From Planctomycetota bacterium (GTDB taxonomy: Bacteria > Planctomycetota > JAJSAM01 > JAJVHW01): a DNA stretch of 64,000 nt. The position numbers and the translations under genes are program-made. The stretch's first letter is position 1, and every line of letters starts with the position of its first letter. The stretch spans positions 44,038-108,037 of the forward strand of contig JAJFFG010000107.1 in the NCBI GenBank assembly GCA_021776825.1, read 5' to 3'. The notes beneath the pieces were generated by a model. That model was not told the DNA's origin. It worked only from the letters and a program-made list of their open reading frames with translations, and searched no databases. This document shows positions 56,120 to 64,000 of the stretch, one piece after another.

Positions 56120-58585
56120 ATGCTGGGTCCCAAGCCGGGGAGGTGCTGCTTGCGTCGAATCGCTCTGATCGCGCTTGGAACTGCCGGACTCTGTGTGGCC
56201 GCGGTCCCAGCCCACGCTGACGAGATCCGCGTGCCGAAGGATGCGCGAACGCTGAAGAAGGCTCTGAGCCGCGCTCAGCCCGGGGACACGATCCTCTTGT
56301 CCAAGGCGCCGCAGCGCGGCGTCGTCACGGTCCGCACGCCGGACATCGTCATCCAGGGCGTTGGCACCGTGCTGCGCGGGAAGCGCGCCGGGCGATCCGT
56401 GCTGCGCATTCGGGCCGATGGTGTGACCGTCCGGGATCTGCATCTCGTCGATGGCGCGATCGCAGTCGACGGAGATCGTGTCACGCTCGACGACATCGGC
56501 ATGAAGGGCATCGGCCAGGGCACGGCCATCTCCGTGCGCGGCGACGACGCGCGCATCGAGAACTCGAGCATCGGCACGACCGTGTACCGCGGAGCCGACC
56601 GCAACGTGATCGACGTCCAGGGCGCGGACGCCACCATCGTGGGCAACACGTTCAAGCGGGCCTCGCTCCGCAAGGCGAAGGACGGTCCGCGCGGCGCGTT
56701 CGCTGTCGTGCACGTGACCGGCCATGACGCCGAGGTCAGATCCAACACGCTCACGAACGGTCGGGGCGCCTGCGCGTTCCACGTCGTCGGTGATCGCGCA
56801 GAGGTTCGCGACAACGAGGCAAGTCAGTGCCCGGACGGCGTGCTCGTCGAGGGCGACGCGGCGCAGGTCACGGGGAACACGGTGCGCGACGGGTTCGGCA
56901 TCGCAATCGAACTGATCGGTGATGACCACGTCGCGAGCGAGAACACGCTCGAAGGTCGCAGCGGAGATGGCATCACGTTCCGCGGCGAGCGACCGACCGC
57001 CGACGGCAACTCGCTGTCGATGGGGGCGTACACGATCCCGAACCCGACGATTGTCAAGACCCAGCGGATCAAGACCGAGTCGGGCACGCGCTGGCAGAAG
57101 GTGTCGATCCCGTGGGATGTCACGCCCGGTTGCCCGGCTGTCGCCGTCGTCGACAACACCACCGGCGCAACGATCTCGAACAACCACATCGAGCACACGA
57201 TCGGCACCGGTGTTCACGTGCGCGCGGATGACGTCGTCATCGAAGACAACGTGTTCGTGGCGACGGAGATGGCCGCGCAGGCCGTCGAGGCCGAGGGCGA
57301 CGACCTCGTCATCACCGGGAACACGATGAGCGTGAACGACCTCGGCTCCGTGCATGTCGTCGGCAACGGCACGGTCGTCGAGGACAACGACTTCGCCGGC
57401 GGGATCAGCGGGGACGCCGTGATCACACTGGAGGGCGACGAGGTTGCCGTGCGGGACAACGAGGTCCTCGCCCCCTTTGATCGCGGCCTGCACGTCGATG
57501 GTGATGAGGCGTTCGTCGACTCCAACGTGTTCCAGGTCCCCGGGACGATCGATGACGACGGCGCGAACGTCGTCCTGATCGAGGGGCGCCGAACGCAACT
57601 CGTCCGCAATCGGCTCGTCCCCTATGACGATCAGGAGATCCAAGAGGGCCTTGTCGGGTTCGTCGTCGACGGGAGCGAGTCTCTTGTCGCAGAGAACGTG
57701 GTCGAGCCCATTGCCTCGGACGACTACCGCGTCCAGCGGTACGGAATCATCGTGCACGGGAACGACCAGGTCATTCGCGACAACGTCGTGCTCGAGCCAC
57801 GCGGCAGCGGGATGTACATCACCGGAGATGACAGCCTGATCTGCGACAACGTCATCGCCCAGACGCCGGGTCCGCGAGGCGGTGGGTACAGCGACGGCAT
57901 CCAGCTGCGCGGCGACCGCAATCGCGTCGAGCGCAATGAGATCGCGTCGAGTTGGGATGATGGCATCGTCGTGCTCGGCGACGGGAACCTCATCACCGAC
58001 ACCGTGATCGTCGACACGAAGTCGACGGGCATCTACGTGAGCGGGGACCACAACCAGGTGCTCCGCAGCTCGATCTCGGATCCGTACCAAGACGGCATCT
58101 TGATCGTCGGCGACGACAACCTCGTCGAGGACGCCTTCGTCGATGGCGGCACCCGCTTCGGTCTGAACGTTCGGGGCAGCGACAACGAGATGTGCGATGT
58201 CCTGGTCCGGGCGCCGGCGAGCGGCGGCTGGGGCGGCGGGACGGCCGGCGCCTGCATCGAGGGCAACGGCAACCACTTCGAGGACGTGCGCATCGACGGC
58301 AGCGCCACTCACGGCGTGGTCGTCCGCGGCGTCTCGAACCACTTCGAGCAGGTCACGGCGGCCGACTCCGGCGAGAGCGGCTTCCGGCTGGAAGAGGGCT
58401 TCCTCAACACGCTCGAGAACTGCGTCGCGACCGGCAACGGTCTCTGCGGCCTCGAGAACCTCGTCTCGTCGACCACCGTGATGCAGGGCACCTTCCGCGG
58501 GAACAACGACGTCGACGTGCTCACGAAGGAGCGCTGGGACCTCTTCAACGTCTCGGACGTCGGCTCGATCCAGAACGACTTCTAG
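56120..58585 (+). CDS. secreted right-handed beta-helix (NosD-like) repeat protein
   Basis: An 821-residue protein with a signal peptide (LIALGTAGLCVAAVPAHADE) and about 30 parallel beta-helix turns marked by repeated G-D-x-x-x-I-x-D-N-x-F/V units (VIEDNVFVATEM, VIRDNVVLEPRG, VERNEIASSWDD). Such folds bind or cleave polysaccharides, or act as adhesins; no catalytic aspartate trio could be singled out. The start codon is not fixed, and a TTG at residue 11 is an alternative closer to the signal helix. No operon partner. Confidence 0.8.
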   Translation: MLGPKPGRCCLRRIALIALGTAGLCVAAVPAHADEIRVPKDARTLKKALSRAQPGDTILLSKAPQRGVVTVRTPDIVIQGVGTVLRGKRAGRSVLRIRADGVTVRDLHLVDGAIAVDGDRVTLDDIGMKGIGQGTAISVRGDDARIENSSIGTTVYRGADRNVIDVQGADATIVGNTFKRASLRKAKDGPRGAFAVVHVTGHDAEVRSNTLTNGRGACAFHVVGDRAEVRDNEASQCPDGVLVEGDAAQVTGNTVRDGFGIAIELIGDDHVASENTLEGRSGDGITFRGERPTADGNSLSMGAYTIPNPTIVKTQRIKTESGTRWQKVSIPWDVTPGCPAVAVVDNTTGATISNNHIEHTIGTGVHVRADDVVIEDNVFVATEMAAQAVEAEGDDLVITGNTMSVNDLGSVHVVGNGTVVEDNDFAGGISGDAVITLEGDEVAVRDNEVLAPFDRGLHVDGDEAFVDSNVFQVPGTIDDDGANVVLIEGRRTQLVRNRLVPYDDQEIQEGLVGFVVDGSESLVAENVVEPIASDDYRVQRYGIIVHGNDQVIRDNVVLEPRGSGMYITGDDSLICDNVIAQTPGPRGGGYSDGIQLRGDRNRVERNEIASSWDDGIVVLGDGNLITDTVIVDTKSTGIYVSGDHNQVLRSSISDPYQDGILIVGDDNLVEDAFVDGGTRFGLNVRGSDNEMCDVLVRAPASGGWGGGTAGACIEGNGNHFEDVRIDGSATHGVVVRGVSNHFEQVTAADSGESGFRLEEGFLNTLENCVATGNGLCGLENLVSSTTVMQGTFRGNNDVDVLTKERWDLFNVSDVGSIQNDF

Positions 58586-58603
58586 CCCTCAGCCAGCGGC
58601 GCA

Positions 58604-59842
58604 TCAGCGGGACGTGACGAGGACCTCGCCAGTCTTCGTCACGCCCCAGGTCTCTCCCGGGGCCAGCAGCGTCCACGCACGCCGGATGCCTCGATCGCCG
58701 TCGGCGCCTGGCGAGCCCTTGCGGCCCGTGTGGTCGAGCATCGCTAGCGCGACGTAGGCACCATTGGTGCGGACGCCGACCCCGCCGACGACGTGCACGT
58801 CTTGGGCCTCGTCGTACGGGGCCTCGAGTCCGAGCTTCTTCGCGAACGGCAGTCGCAGCTCGTACTGGTCCTTGGTCCGCTTCACCGTCACGAATGGCTT
58901 CGACTTCGAGAGGCGCTTCCATGCCTTGCCGAGAGGCGACTCGTCGCGCCCGCCGGCCTTCCCCCCGGCGCCGCCCTTGCCTCCTGCACCGCCCTTTCCC
59001 CCGACGCCACCGCGAGAGCCGACCGACGTGCCCTCATCAGGGCCGAGGACCGGATCCAGCATCTCGCGCGGGGCGTCTCTCAGGCGGAACGACACGAGTC
59101 GGTGGAGTCGCGAGAACCCCGGCGCGGAGCGATCGTCAGTGGGGAAGAGGGTCATGACGGTCGTGAGCACGTCGCGGGCCGACTCAGGACGCTCGGCAGC
59201 GACGTGCTGCGCAGCGATCTCCACGGCAGCGACGCTCGCCAGCTCGGTCCATCTGTGATCGACACAGGCGTCCAGGACGCTCTCGAGTCGTGGGAGCGCG
59301 TCGTCGTCGCTGCGCAGTGCCGACGCGAGCTCCGCGATCGTCGCGACGCCGAGGCCCGATCGCTTCTGCTTCGCTCGAGCGGCGAGTGCCTCGGACGCGA
59401 CGTCGAGGCTGCGCCGCTCGCCCGACGCGACGGCTGCGAACACGAGGTCGTACGCGAACGTATCGGCCGAGACGTAGGCACCGCCGCGTTCCGCGTCGAG
59501 CTCCGCCAACACCAGTGCGACGGCACTGACTCGATCGGAGGGCGACGAGTCCGAGGTCGTGCCCGGCTCGACCGCATCGCCAACCAGACGCGCGAACGGA
59601 CCGGGCAGTGGCTTCAGGAACTCGATGACGCCGTCACTGATCTGCCGCTCGATCGTGAGGTCTGCGTCGTCGTGCGCGGCGCGCGCTGCCTTCCCGAACG
59701 CCGTCGCCGCAGCGCCGACATCGCCGCTCTCGACGGCGGCCTCGGCCGTCGCGAGGAGTTCCTCGGCGCTCTCCTTTCCGGCGGTGGCCGGCGCGGCGAG
59801 CACTCCCAGAGTCAGCGCGAGAGCGGTGAACGAGCGGATCAT
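58604..59842 (-). CDS. secreted helical protein with Gly-Lys-rich linker
   Basis: A 412-residue protein from ATG 59842 (GGAGG 6 bases upstream). Signal peptide SFTALALTLGVLAAPATAGK. The body is helical and TPR-like (EELLATAEAAVESGDVGAAA). A low-complexity segment (GGVGGKGGAGGKGGAGGKAG) leads to a C-terminal beta-rich domain of about 110 residues (TVKRTKDQYELRLPFAKKLG). No catalytic motif. Function unknown. Convergent with the beta-helix gene. Confidence 0.75.
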   Translation of the reverse strand: MIRSFTALALTLGVLAAPATAGKESAEELLATAEAAVESGDVGAAATAFGKAARAAHDDADLTIERQISDGVIEFLKPLPGPFARLVGDAVEPGTTSDSSPSDRVSAVALVLAELDAERGGAYVSADTFAYDLVFAAVASGERRSLDVASEALAARAKQKRSGLGVATIAELASALRSDDDALPRLESVLDACVDHRWTELASVAAVEIAAQHVAAERPESARDVLTTVMTLFPTDDRSAPGFSRLHRLVSFRLRDAPREMLDPVLGPDEGTSVGSRGGVGGKGGAGGKGGAGGKAGGRDESPLGKAWKRLSKSKPFVTVKRTKDQYELRLPFAKKLGLEAPYDEAQDVHVVGGVGVRTNGAYVALAMLDHTGRKGSPGADGDRGIRRAWTLLAPGETWGVTKTGEVLVTSR

Positions 59843-59890
59843 GGTGGCCTCCAGGCGCGTCATCCTACGGGATGCGCCGCGCTGGTGCCG

Positions 59891-60475
59891 TCAGTCGACG
59901 CCGTCCTCGAGCGGGAACGAGCGCACCCACGGCGGCAGATTCGTCCAGATCGAGTGATAGCCGAAGCCGCCGTCCGTCATCTCCGCGAGGGCCGCGTCAC
60001 GACTCCACCCCTCGACGGCGATGCGGTAGAGCGCGACCATCGCGCCAGTGCGATCCGCTCCGTGCTGACAGTGCACAAGCACGGGCTGCTGGTCCGGGTC
60101 CGTCACGACGTCGAGGAAGCGCCGGGCGGCGGCACGCGTCGGTGCCCAAGCGTGGGTCGGGATGCGGATGCCGCGCAGCTCCGTCCCGTCGAGCTCGCTT
60201 CGGTCGGAGTGGAACGCCCGGAGGTTGATGACCGTTCGGATGCCGAACTCGCCTAGTCGGCGCATCCCAGCCGTGGTGGGCTGCGCGCTGCGGTAGAGGC
60301 CCGGGCTCACGCGGTGCAGATTGGGGACGCCGTCGAGCGTCACCGGTTGCGCCCACCCCGCGGGGCGGGCCGGTTCCGTCGAAGACGGCGACCCGGCGGA
60401 CGGCGTAGCGCAGCCACCAGCCGCGATCACGGCGACGAAGGCCAGGGCCAGGAGGGTGCGAGTCACGGGCGCCAT
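59891..60475 (-). CDS. lipoprotein dual-specificity/tyrosine phosphatase
   Basis: A 194-residue protein with a lipoprotein signal (LLALAFVAVIAAGGCATPSA; Cys in AGGC). The phosphatase loop is complete: VHCQHGADRTGA (C-x5-R), with a general-acid region upstream (HAWAPTRAAA). VSPGLYRSAQPTTAGMRRLG is typical of DSP-type phosphatases in the DUF442/Sac-like group. A periplasmic, membrane-tethered location is implied, where substrate could be a phosphorylated sugar, lipid or protein; the CotH kinase nearby is a tempting but unproven counterpart. Confidence 0.85.
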   Translation of the reverse strand: MAPVTRTLLALAFVAVIAAGGCATPSAGSPSSTEPARPAGWAQPVTLDGVPNLHRVSPGLYRSAQPTTAGMRRLGEFGIRTVINLRAFHSDRSELDGTELRGIRIPTHAWAPTRAAARRFLDVVTDPDQQPVLVHCQHGADRTGAMVALYRIAVEGWSRDAALAEMTDGGFGYHSIWTNLPPWVRSFPLEDGVD

Positions 60476-60555
60476 GCTGCCACACGTCGTGCGGGGGTGC
60501 GCGATCAGCGGAACGGGCTATGCTCGTGACGGGGACTGTGCGCGGGAGGTGCGGG

Positions 60556-61716
60556 ATGTCGCGTTGGCTGGTCGCGGTGCTGGTGGCGTCGCTGTTCGGG
60601 AGCTCGGCGGTCGCCGGCGAGCTGATCGAGATGCAGGACGGGGAGCTCATCGAGGCCGACGAGGTCGTGGTGACCGAGCGGCAGTTTGTGCTGCGCGTCG
60701 CGCCGGGCGTCGAGAACACGGTCAAGGACCGTCACGTGCGGCTGGAGGACGTCGAGCCGATGTCAGCCGTGCGCGCGTGGGCCGCGACGCTCTCCGACGA
60801 CGACGCTGCCGGCTGGCTCCGACTGGCCGACTTCGCGCGAGCGACCGGTCTCTTCGACGTGGCCGAACTCGGGTACGAGCGCGCCGCCGAGACCTCCGAG
60901 CTCGCGCTGGACACGCTCACGGCATTCCGCGCTGATCGTGCGGGCGAGGAGTCGCGGCATCACTTCCGTGTGGCCATTGACCTGTTCGACTCGGGGCGCC
61001 GTGGTTCCGCTGCCGAGGAGGCCCAGCTCGCCGTCGATGCCGATGCCGACGGCGCGTACGCCGCGATGGGGCGGGAACTGCTCGCCCTCTTGGAGGAGGG
61101 GAACGAGATTGTCGCCGTGCGGCCCGTCAACTCCCGCGACGCCCGAGCTCTGAAGCGCCTCGAGTCGTACGCCGCGCGCGGAGCGGCACGTCTCGAGAGC
61201 GCCACCGGACGCAGCCCGCACGACCGCACCGTGAAGATCCACTCGGCGACGCGCCTGCTGGGAGGCGTCGCGCTCCGACTCCAGCCGCTCGCGAGCCGTG
61301 ACGTCGACGAGTCGACGCGAGCCCGAGCGCTCCGCGCGCTGGCCGACGTCCAGCAGCAGCGCGTGACCGGCCTGTTGCAGCTCGCCGATCTCCGCCTCCA
61401 GGACGGAGCCGATCGCACGGCGATGACCGCCGTCCACGAGGTGCTCGCGATCACGCCGAACGACGCGCGTGCGGTCGACCTGCGCGATCGGCTTCTCGAT
61501 CGCGCCGAGCCACGCGCCCAAGAAGGGGCGGTGCGGCGCGTCCGCATCTCCGGCGAGTTCCGCGGAGCCGCGCGCCGGCGCCACCCGTATCCGTATCCCG
61601 CACGCGACTCGCGCGTGGGGATCGGCCTGGAGCCGACGTGGGATCCGATCCGCGGGCTAGGGAAGGTGCAGGTGCTCCGCACGCGCCCGCTCTCGCGCAG
61701 GTCACGGCGCCGGTAG
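60556..61716 (+). CDS. secreted hypothetical protein with helical repeats
   Basis: A 386-residue protein from ATG 60556 (GGGAGG at 6-base spacing). Signal peptide LVAVLVASLFGSSAVAGELI. The first part resembles a short beta-domain (IEMQDGELIEADEVVVTERQ), the rest helical repeats of TPR type (WLRLADFARATGLFDVAELG). The Arg-rich, unstructured C-terminus (RRRHPYPYPARDSR) is unusual for a secreted protein. Function unknown; divergent from the phosphatase gene. Confidence 0.7.
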   Translation: MSRWLVAVLVASLFGSSAVAGELIEMQDGELIEADEVVVTERQFVLRVAPGVENTVKDRHVRLEDVEPMSAVRAWAATLSDDDAAGWLRLADFARATGLFDVAELGYERAAETSELALDTLTAFRADRAGEESRHHFRVAIDLFDSGRRGSAAEEAQLAVDADADGAYAAMGRELLALLEEGNEIVAVRPVNSRDARALKRLESYAARGAARLESATGRSPHDRTVKIHSATRLLGGVALRLQPLASRDVDESTRARALRALADVQQQRVTGLLQLADLRLQDGADRTAMTAVHEVLAITPNDARAVDLRDRLLDRAEPRAQEGAVRRVRISGEFRGAARRRHPYPYPARDSRVGIGLEPTWDPIRGLGKVQVLRTRPLSRRSRRR

Positions 61717-61724
61717 ACGCACCG

Positions 61725-62108
61725 TCAGTCGACGGTCGCTGTGGTGTCCTTCTTGCGCGCCCGCGCGAACAGGAACAGCACGAGTTCGCCGACCACGATG
61801 AAGCCGGGTGCGACGTACACCGACTTCAGCGCGATGCTCACCAGTTCGTTGAACGGTGTGTGGAACGCCTCGAGCGAACCACCGCGCCCGCCCGTCAGGT
61901 TGCCCAGGAGGATCACGATGGCGATGACGCCGAACACGCCCCATCCGATGAAGAACGTGCCGATCTGGAGCAGCACGCGCTGCCACCACGATTCGCGGAT
62001 CAACGCACCCCACACGTAGCTCGCGACGATCGAGGGAGCGATGCCGAAGAGGACCGCGAGGACCAGGACGTAGCCGAGGAGGATCACGCCAATGCCGACG
62101 GTGATCAC
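61725..62108 (-). CDS. small multi-spanning membrane protein
   Basis: A 127-residue protein with about four hydrophobic helices (GIGVILLGYVLVLAVLFGIA; RVLLQIGTFFIGWGVFGVIA; FIVVGELVLFLFARARKK) and a short charged tail. Its start overlaps the stop of the DUF2784-like gene by 4 bases, so the two are coupled. No family recognised. Confidence 0.65.
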   Translation of the reverse strand: MITVGIGVILLGYVLVLAVLFGIAPSIVASYVWGALIRESWWQRVLLQIGTFFIGWGVFGVIAIVILLGNLTGGRGGSLEAFHTPFNELVSIALKSVYVAPGFIVVGELVLFLFARARKKDTTATVD

Positions 62109-62488
62109 GCGGCAGCTCTCGTCGGCGCCGGAGAACGAGACGCCCGCCGCGCGATCGCGTGCGCTGTGATGCTCGCGACCGCGTAGATCCCGATGCCGAT
62201 CACGTGGGCCATTCCGAGGTCGGAGAGGGTCGTGGGGGCACCCGACCGGAACGGTCCGGGGTCACCCGTCAGCTGCGCCTCCAGGACGGTCAGCGGGCAC
62301 GACCAGCCACCGATCAGCTGGGCGCCTGCGAAGGCGATCGCCGCGAGGTGGACACGACGCAGCCCCGGTCCCGTGAGCCGGCGCAGCCCGAGGATCGCGC
62401 CGCCGATCAGGAAGAGCGGAGCGGTCGCGAGAAGCGCCACGTAGAGGACGTGGAGCGCACGGATCAGAACAACCGCAGTCTCGGTCAC
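62105..62488 (-). CDS. DUF2784-like small membrane protein
   Basis: A 127-residue protein with four predicted membrane helices. The segment VHLAAIAFAGAQLIGGWSCP and CPLTVLEAQL resemble the conserved core of DUF2784 proteins (R-x2-H ... C-P-L-T-x2-E). Family function is unknown. It is the first gene of a two-gene unit with the preceding entry and divergent from the secreted protein at 62594. Confidence 0.65.
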   Translation of the reverse strand: MTETAVVLIRALHVLYVALLATAPLFLIGGAILGLRRLTGPGLRRVHLAAIAFAGAQLIGGWSCPLTVLEAQLTGDPGPFRSGAPTTLSDLGMAHVIGIGIYAVASITAHAIARRASRSPAPTRAAA

Positions 62489-62593
62489 GCGCCTAGTCTA
62501 CGTCGCGGCGTTGACGTCTCCGCCGCCGGCGGGGCACCATGCGCTCCGGCGAGTGGTGTGGCGCCGGGGCAGTGAGACGCGAAGGGCAGTGCG

Positions 62594-63871
62594 ATGCAGC
62601 GACGTGGATTGATGTGGGTGGTGGGCGTGCTGGTCCTGACAGGAACCGCCGCGGCCGTCCCGCCGACGTCGCCGATCGGGCTCCTCGCCGGTCCGCAGGC
62701 AGCGGTGCAGGACCTGAACCGAGCCGCAAGCGCTCCGATCGGCCCGCTCGCGAAACTCCTCACCACGAAGGTGGTCCTGAAGGAGACGAGCAAGTCGCTC
62801 AAGACATTCGCGAAGGAGAAGTCCAGCCGCTCGTTCGCCGACGAGCTGAAGGCGCTCTCCAAGGAGTCGAAGCGCTTCGAGAAGAAGCTCTTCCAGCGCT
62901 TGCAGGAGGTCGGTCTCCGCGATCAGGAAGATGCCGTCGTCACCGCGTACCAGCAGTCGGCGGATCGTGCGCGGGCGGAACTCGTCGGAGCACTGTCGCT
63001 CGGTCGCGCGCAGATCGCGATCGGTGCGAAGGACCCGTCCAAGGCACTCGACAAGGCCGAGAAGGCGCTCGCGAAAGCCGCGGCGTCGGAGACGTTCTCC
63101 GGCGAGTTCAAGGCGTACGGCAAGGCGCTGAAGGGTGTCGCCAATGAGGTGACGCAGCTCGCCGGTTTCGGCACCGGCCTCGAGAACACGTGGGTCCTGT
63201 CGGACCTCACGGTCGCCGAACCCGGGCAGGGCGTGGACATGGATGGTGACGGCCAGCCGGACAACTCGCTGGGAGCCATCCAGGCGGCGCTCGAGGCCGC
63301 GGAGGCCATCGACGCCGATCTCGATGACATCCTCGACAGCCTGCTGTTTGGCGAAGAGGTCGTGCTGTTCCAGTTCTGGGGGTTCGACGGCTACGACACC
63401 GACACCACGGTGTTCGGCGGGATCGGCACCGGCACCGACACGGACGGCAACCCGAACGACAACTTCTTCGGCGACGAGACGTTCGACGTCTCCGACTCGT
63501 TCGCGACAGACGGTCACCCGGTCGTGCGCGTTCCGACATCGTTCGGACCTGGTGGCACGTACGAGTTCCGGCCGTCCGGGAGTGCTCTGTCGTTCGCGGG
63601 CATCGAGATCCCGGCCAACTCGCCCGTCGTGCTGGCGGGGACCGCCGACGAGGACTTCAACGACGGCAACATCGGATTCGCCATTCCGGTCGACGCGCTC
63701 CTGACCGTGGTGCAGGCGTCTCCGGACTGGCCGCAGGACGCGTTCACGGCGGGCATCGCGACGGCGTTGCTCACGTCGTTCGCCGACATCGATCTCGACG
63801 GCGACGGCACGAACGATGCGTTCTCAGCGTCGCTGGCGTTCGAGAGCGTCTCGGCGATCCCGGTGCAGTAG
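62594..63871 (+). CDS. secreted protein with helical N-domain and Asp-rich calcium-loop-like motifs
   Basis: A 425-residue protein with a signal peptide (GLMWVVGVLVLTGTAAAVPP). Residues 30-200 are Lys-rich helices that may form a coiled-coil (KETSKSLKTFAKEKSSRSFA). The second half is acidic and beta-rich, with EF-hand/dockerin-like loops (VDMDGDGQPDNSLG; DIDLDGDGTNDAF) and TDTDGNPNDN. Calcium binding is likely from these motifs. Role unknown. Complete within the window. Confidence 0.75.
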   Translation: MQRRGLMWVVGVLVLTGTAAAVPPTSPIGLLAGPQAAVQDLNRAASAPIGPLAKLLTTKVVLKETSKSLKTFAKEKSSRSFADELKALSKESKRFEKKLFQRLQEVGLRDQEDAVVTAYQQSADRARAELVGALSLGRAQIAIGAKDPSKALDKAEKALAKAAASETFSGEFKAYGKALKGVANEVTQLAGFGTGLENTWVLSDLTVAEPGQGVDMDGDGQPDNSLGAIQAALEAAEAIDADLDDILDSLLFGEEVVLFQFWGFDGYDTDTTVFGGIGTGTDTDGNPNDNFFGDETFDVSDSFATDGHPVVRVPTSFGPGGTYEFRPSGSALSFAGIEIPANSPVVLAGTADEDFNDGNIGFAIPVDALLTVVQASPDWPQDAFTAGIATALLTSFADIDLDGDGTNDAFSASLAFESVSAIPVQ

Positions 63872-63930
63872 GTCGGGCCAGCGCGGTTGATCGGGCGCGC
63901 GCAGTAGGTCGTGCGCGGGCAGCAAGTCGT

Positions 63931-63950
63931 GGGCGGGGCCAAGCCCGCCC
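63931..63950. terminator. GC-rich hairpin after the last gene
   Basis: GGGCGGG and CCCGCCC form a perfect 7-bp stem around a 6-base loop, about 60 bp after the last stop codon. There is no T-run, so it may slow rather than end transcription by itself. Confidence 0.4.
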
Positions 63951-63958
63951 CCGGGGCG

Positions 63959-63996
63959 CCCCCCCCAGGCGGTTGCGCCGAGCGCGGTGGGGGGGG
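63959..63996. repeat. C8/G8 inverted repeat at the window edge
   Basis: CCCCCCCCA pairs with TGGGGGGGG across a 20-base loop that itself can fold (GGCG...CGCC). Homopolymers of this length are hard to sequence and can mark an assembly edge or a slippage-prone site. Confidence 0.5.
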
Positions 63997-64000
63997 AGGC

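Noticed and set aside
56018-58342. 774-codon - strand ORF opposite the beta-helix gene
   Set aside because: It is a shadow of the repetitive + strand gene; the regular codon pattern of G-D-x-I repeats keeps the reverse frame open.

Overview
The window is about 64 kb of high-GC chromosomal DNA. No rRNA gene, complete tRNA gene, replication origin or intact integrase was seen. The gene set points to a Planctomycetota-like Gram-negative bacterium: two PEP-CTERM proteins, a zinc-ribbon/TPR membrane protein, a CotH/VTC/DUF4956 cluster, NosD-like beta-helix proteins and many secreted proteins of unknown function. This assignment is an inference from gene content, not from a marker gene.

Bases 1-15650 are accessory. 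After a decayed fragment come a short leader ORF, an AraC-type regulator and its coupled partner. These are followed by an unusual locus of four paralogous ~120-residue proteins (one on the opposite strand), a 129-residue companion, a Gly-rich 422-residue protein and a 1417-residue modular protein. The C-terminus of the last carries a PD-(D/E)XK-like motif, and a 286-residue gene with a strong ribosome-binding site follows, as in a polymorphic toxin and immunity pair. A glycosyltransferase/TPR protein, a methyltransferase and a secreted alpha/beta hydrolase close the region. I do not recognise this locus as a described system, and it is the best candidate for novelty here.

Bases 15700-37080 form an anti-phage defence island. 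It holds a HEPN-motif gene interrupted by an in-frame TGA, a TIGR04141/DUF6119 gene with a divergent hypothetical partner, a complete Shango-type system (TerB-like protein, ATPase, helicase), a complete QatABCD system, and a RecQ-phosphoribosyltransferase plus DprA pair. Gene-poor stretches on either side of Qat carry a diverged, apparently structured direct repeat (about 66% identical over 164 bp, ungapped). A tRNA-Phe-like 3' half lies between Qat and RecQ and is probably an attachment-site scar.

Bases 37350-46980 look like resident genome. A 1354-residue zinc-ribbon/TPR membrane protein is followed by two paralogous PEP-CTERM proteins. The last 69 bp of the TPR gene are duplicated between those two genes. 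Next come two small paralogous beta-rich proteins, a sigma-54 activator and divergent AhpD-like and PPOX-like redox genes.

Bases 47080-63870 carry an M20 amidohydrolase, a membrane glycosyltransferase, and a co-directional cluster of VTC-domain protein, DUF4956 membrane protein, HlyD-like adaptor, TolC-like lipoprotein and CotH-kinase protein. A beta-helix protein, several secreted or lipoprotein genes (one a dual-specificity-type phosphatase), two small membrane proteins and a secreted EF-hand-like protein complete the region. The last 130 bases are gene-free and rich in GC hairpins.
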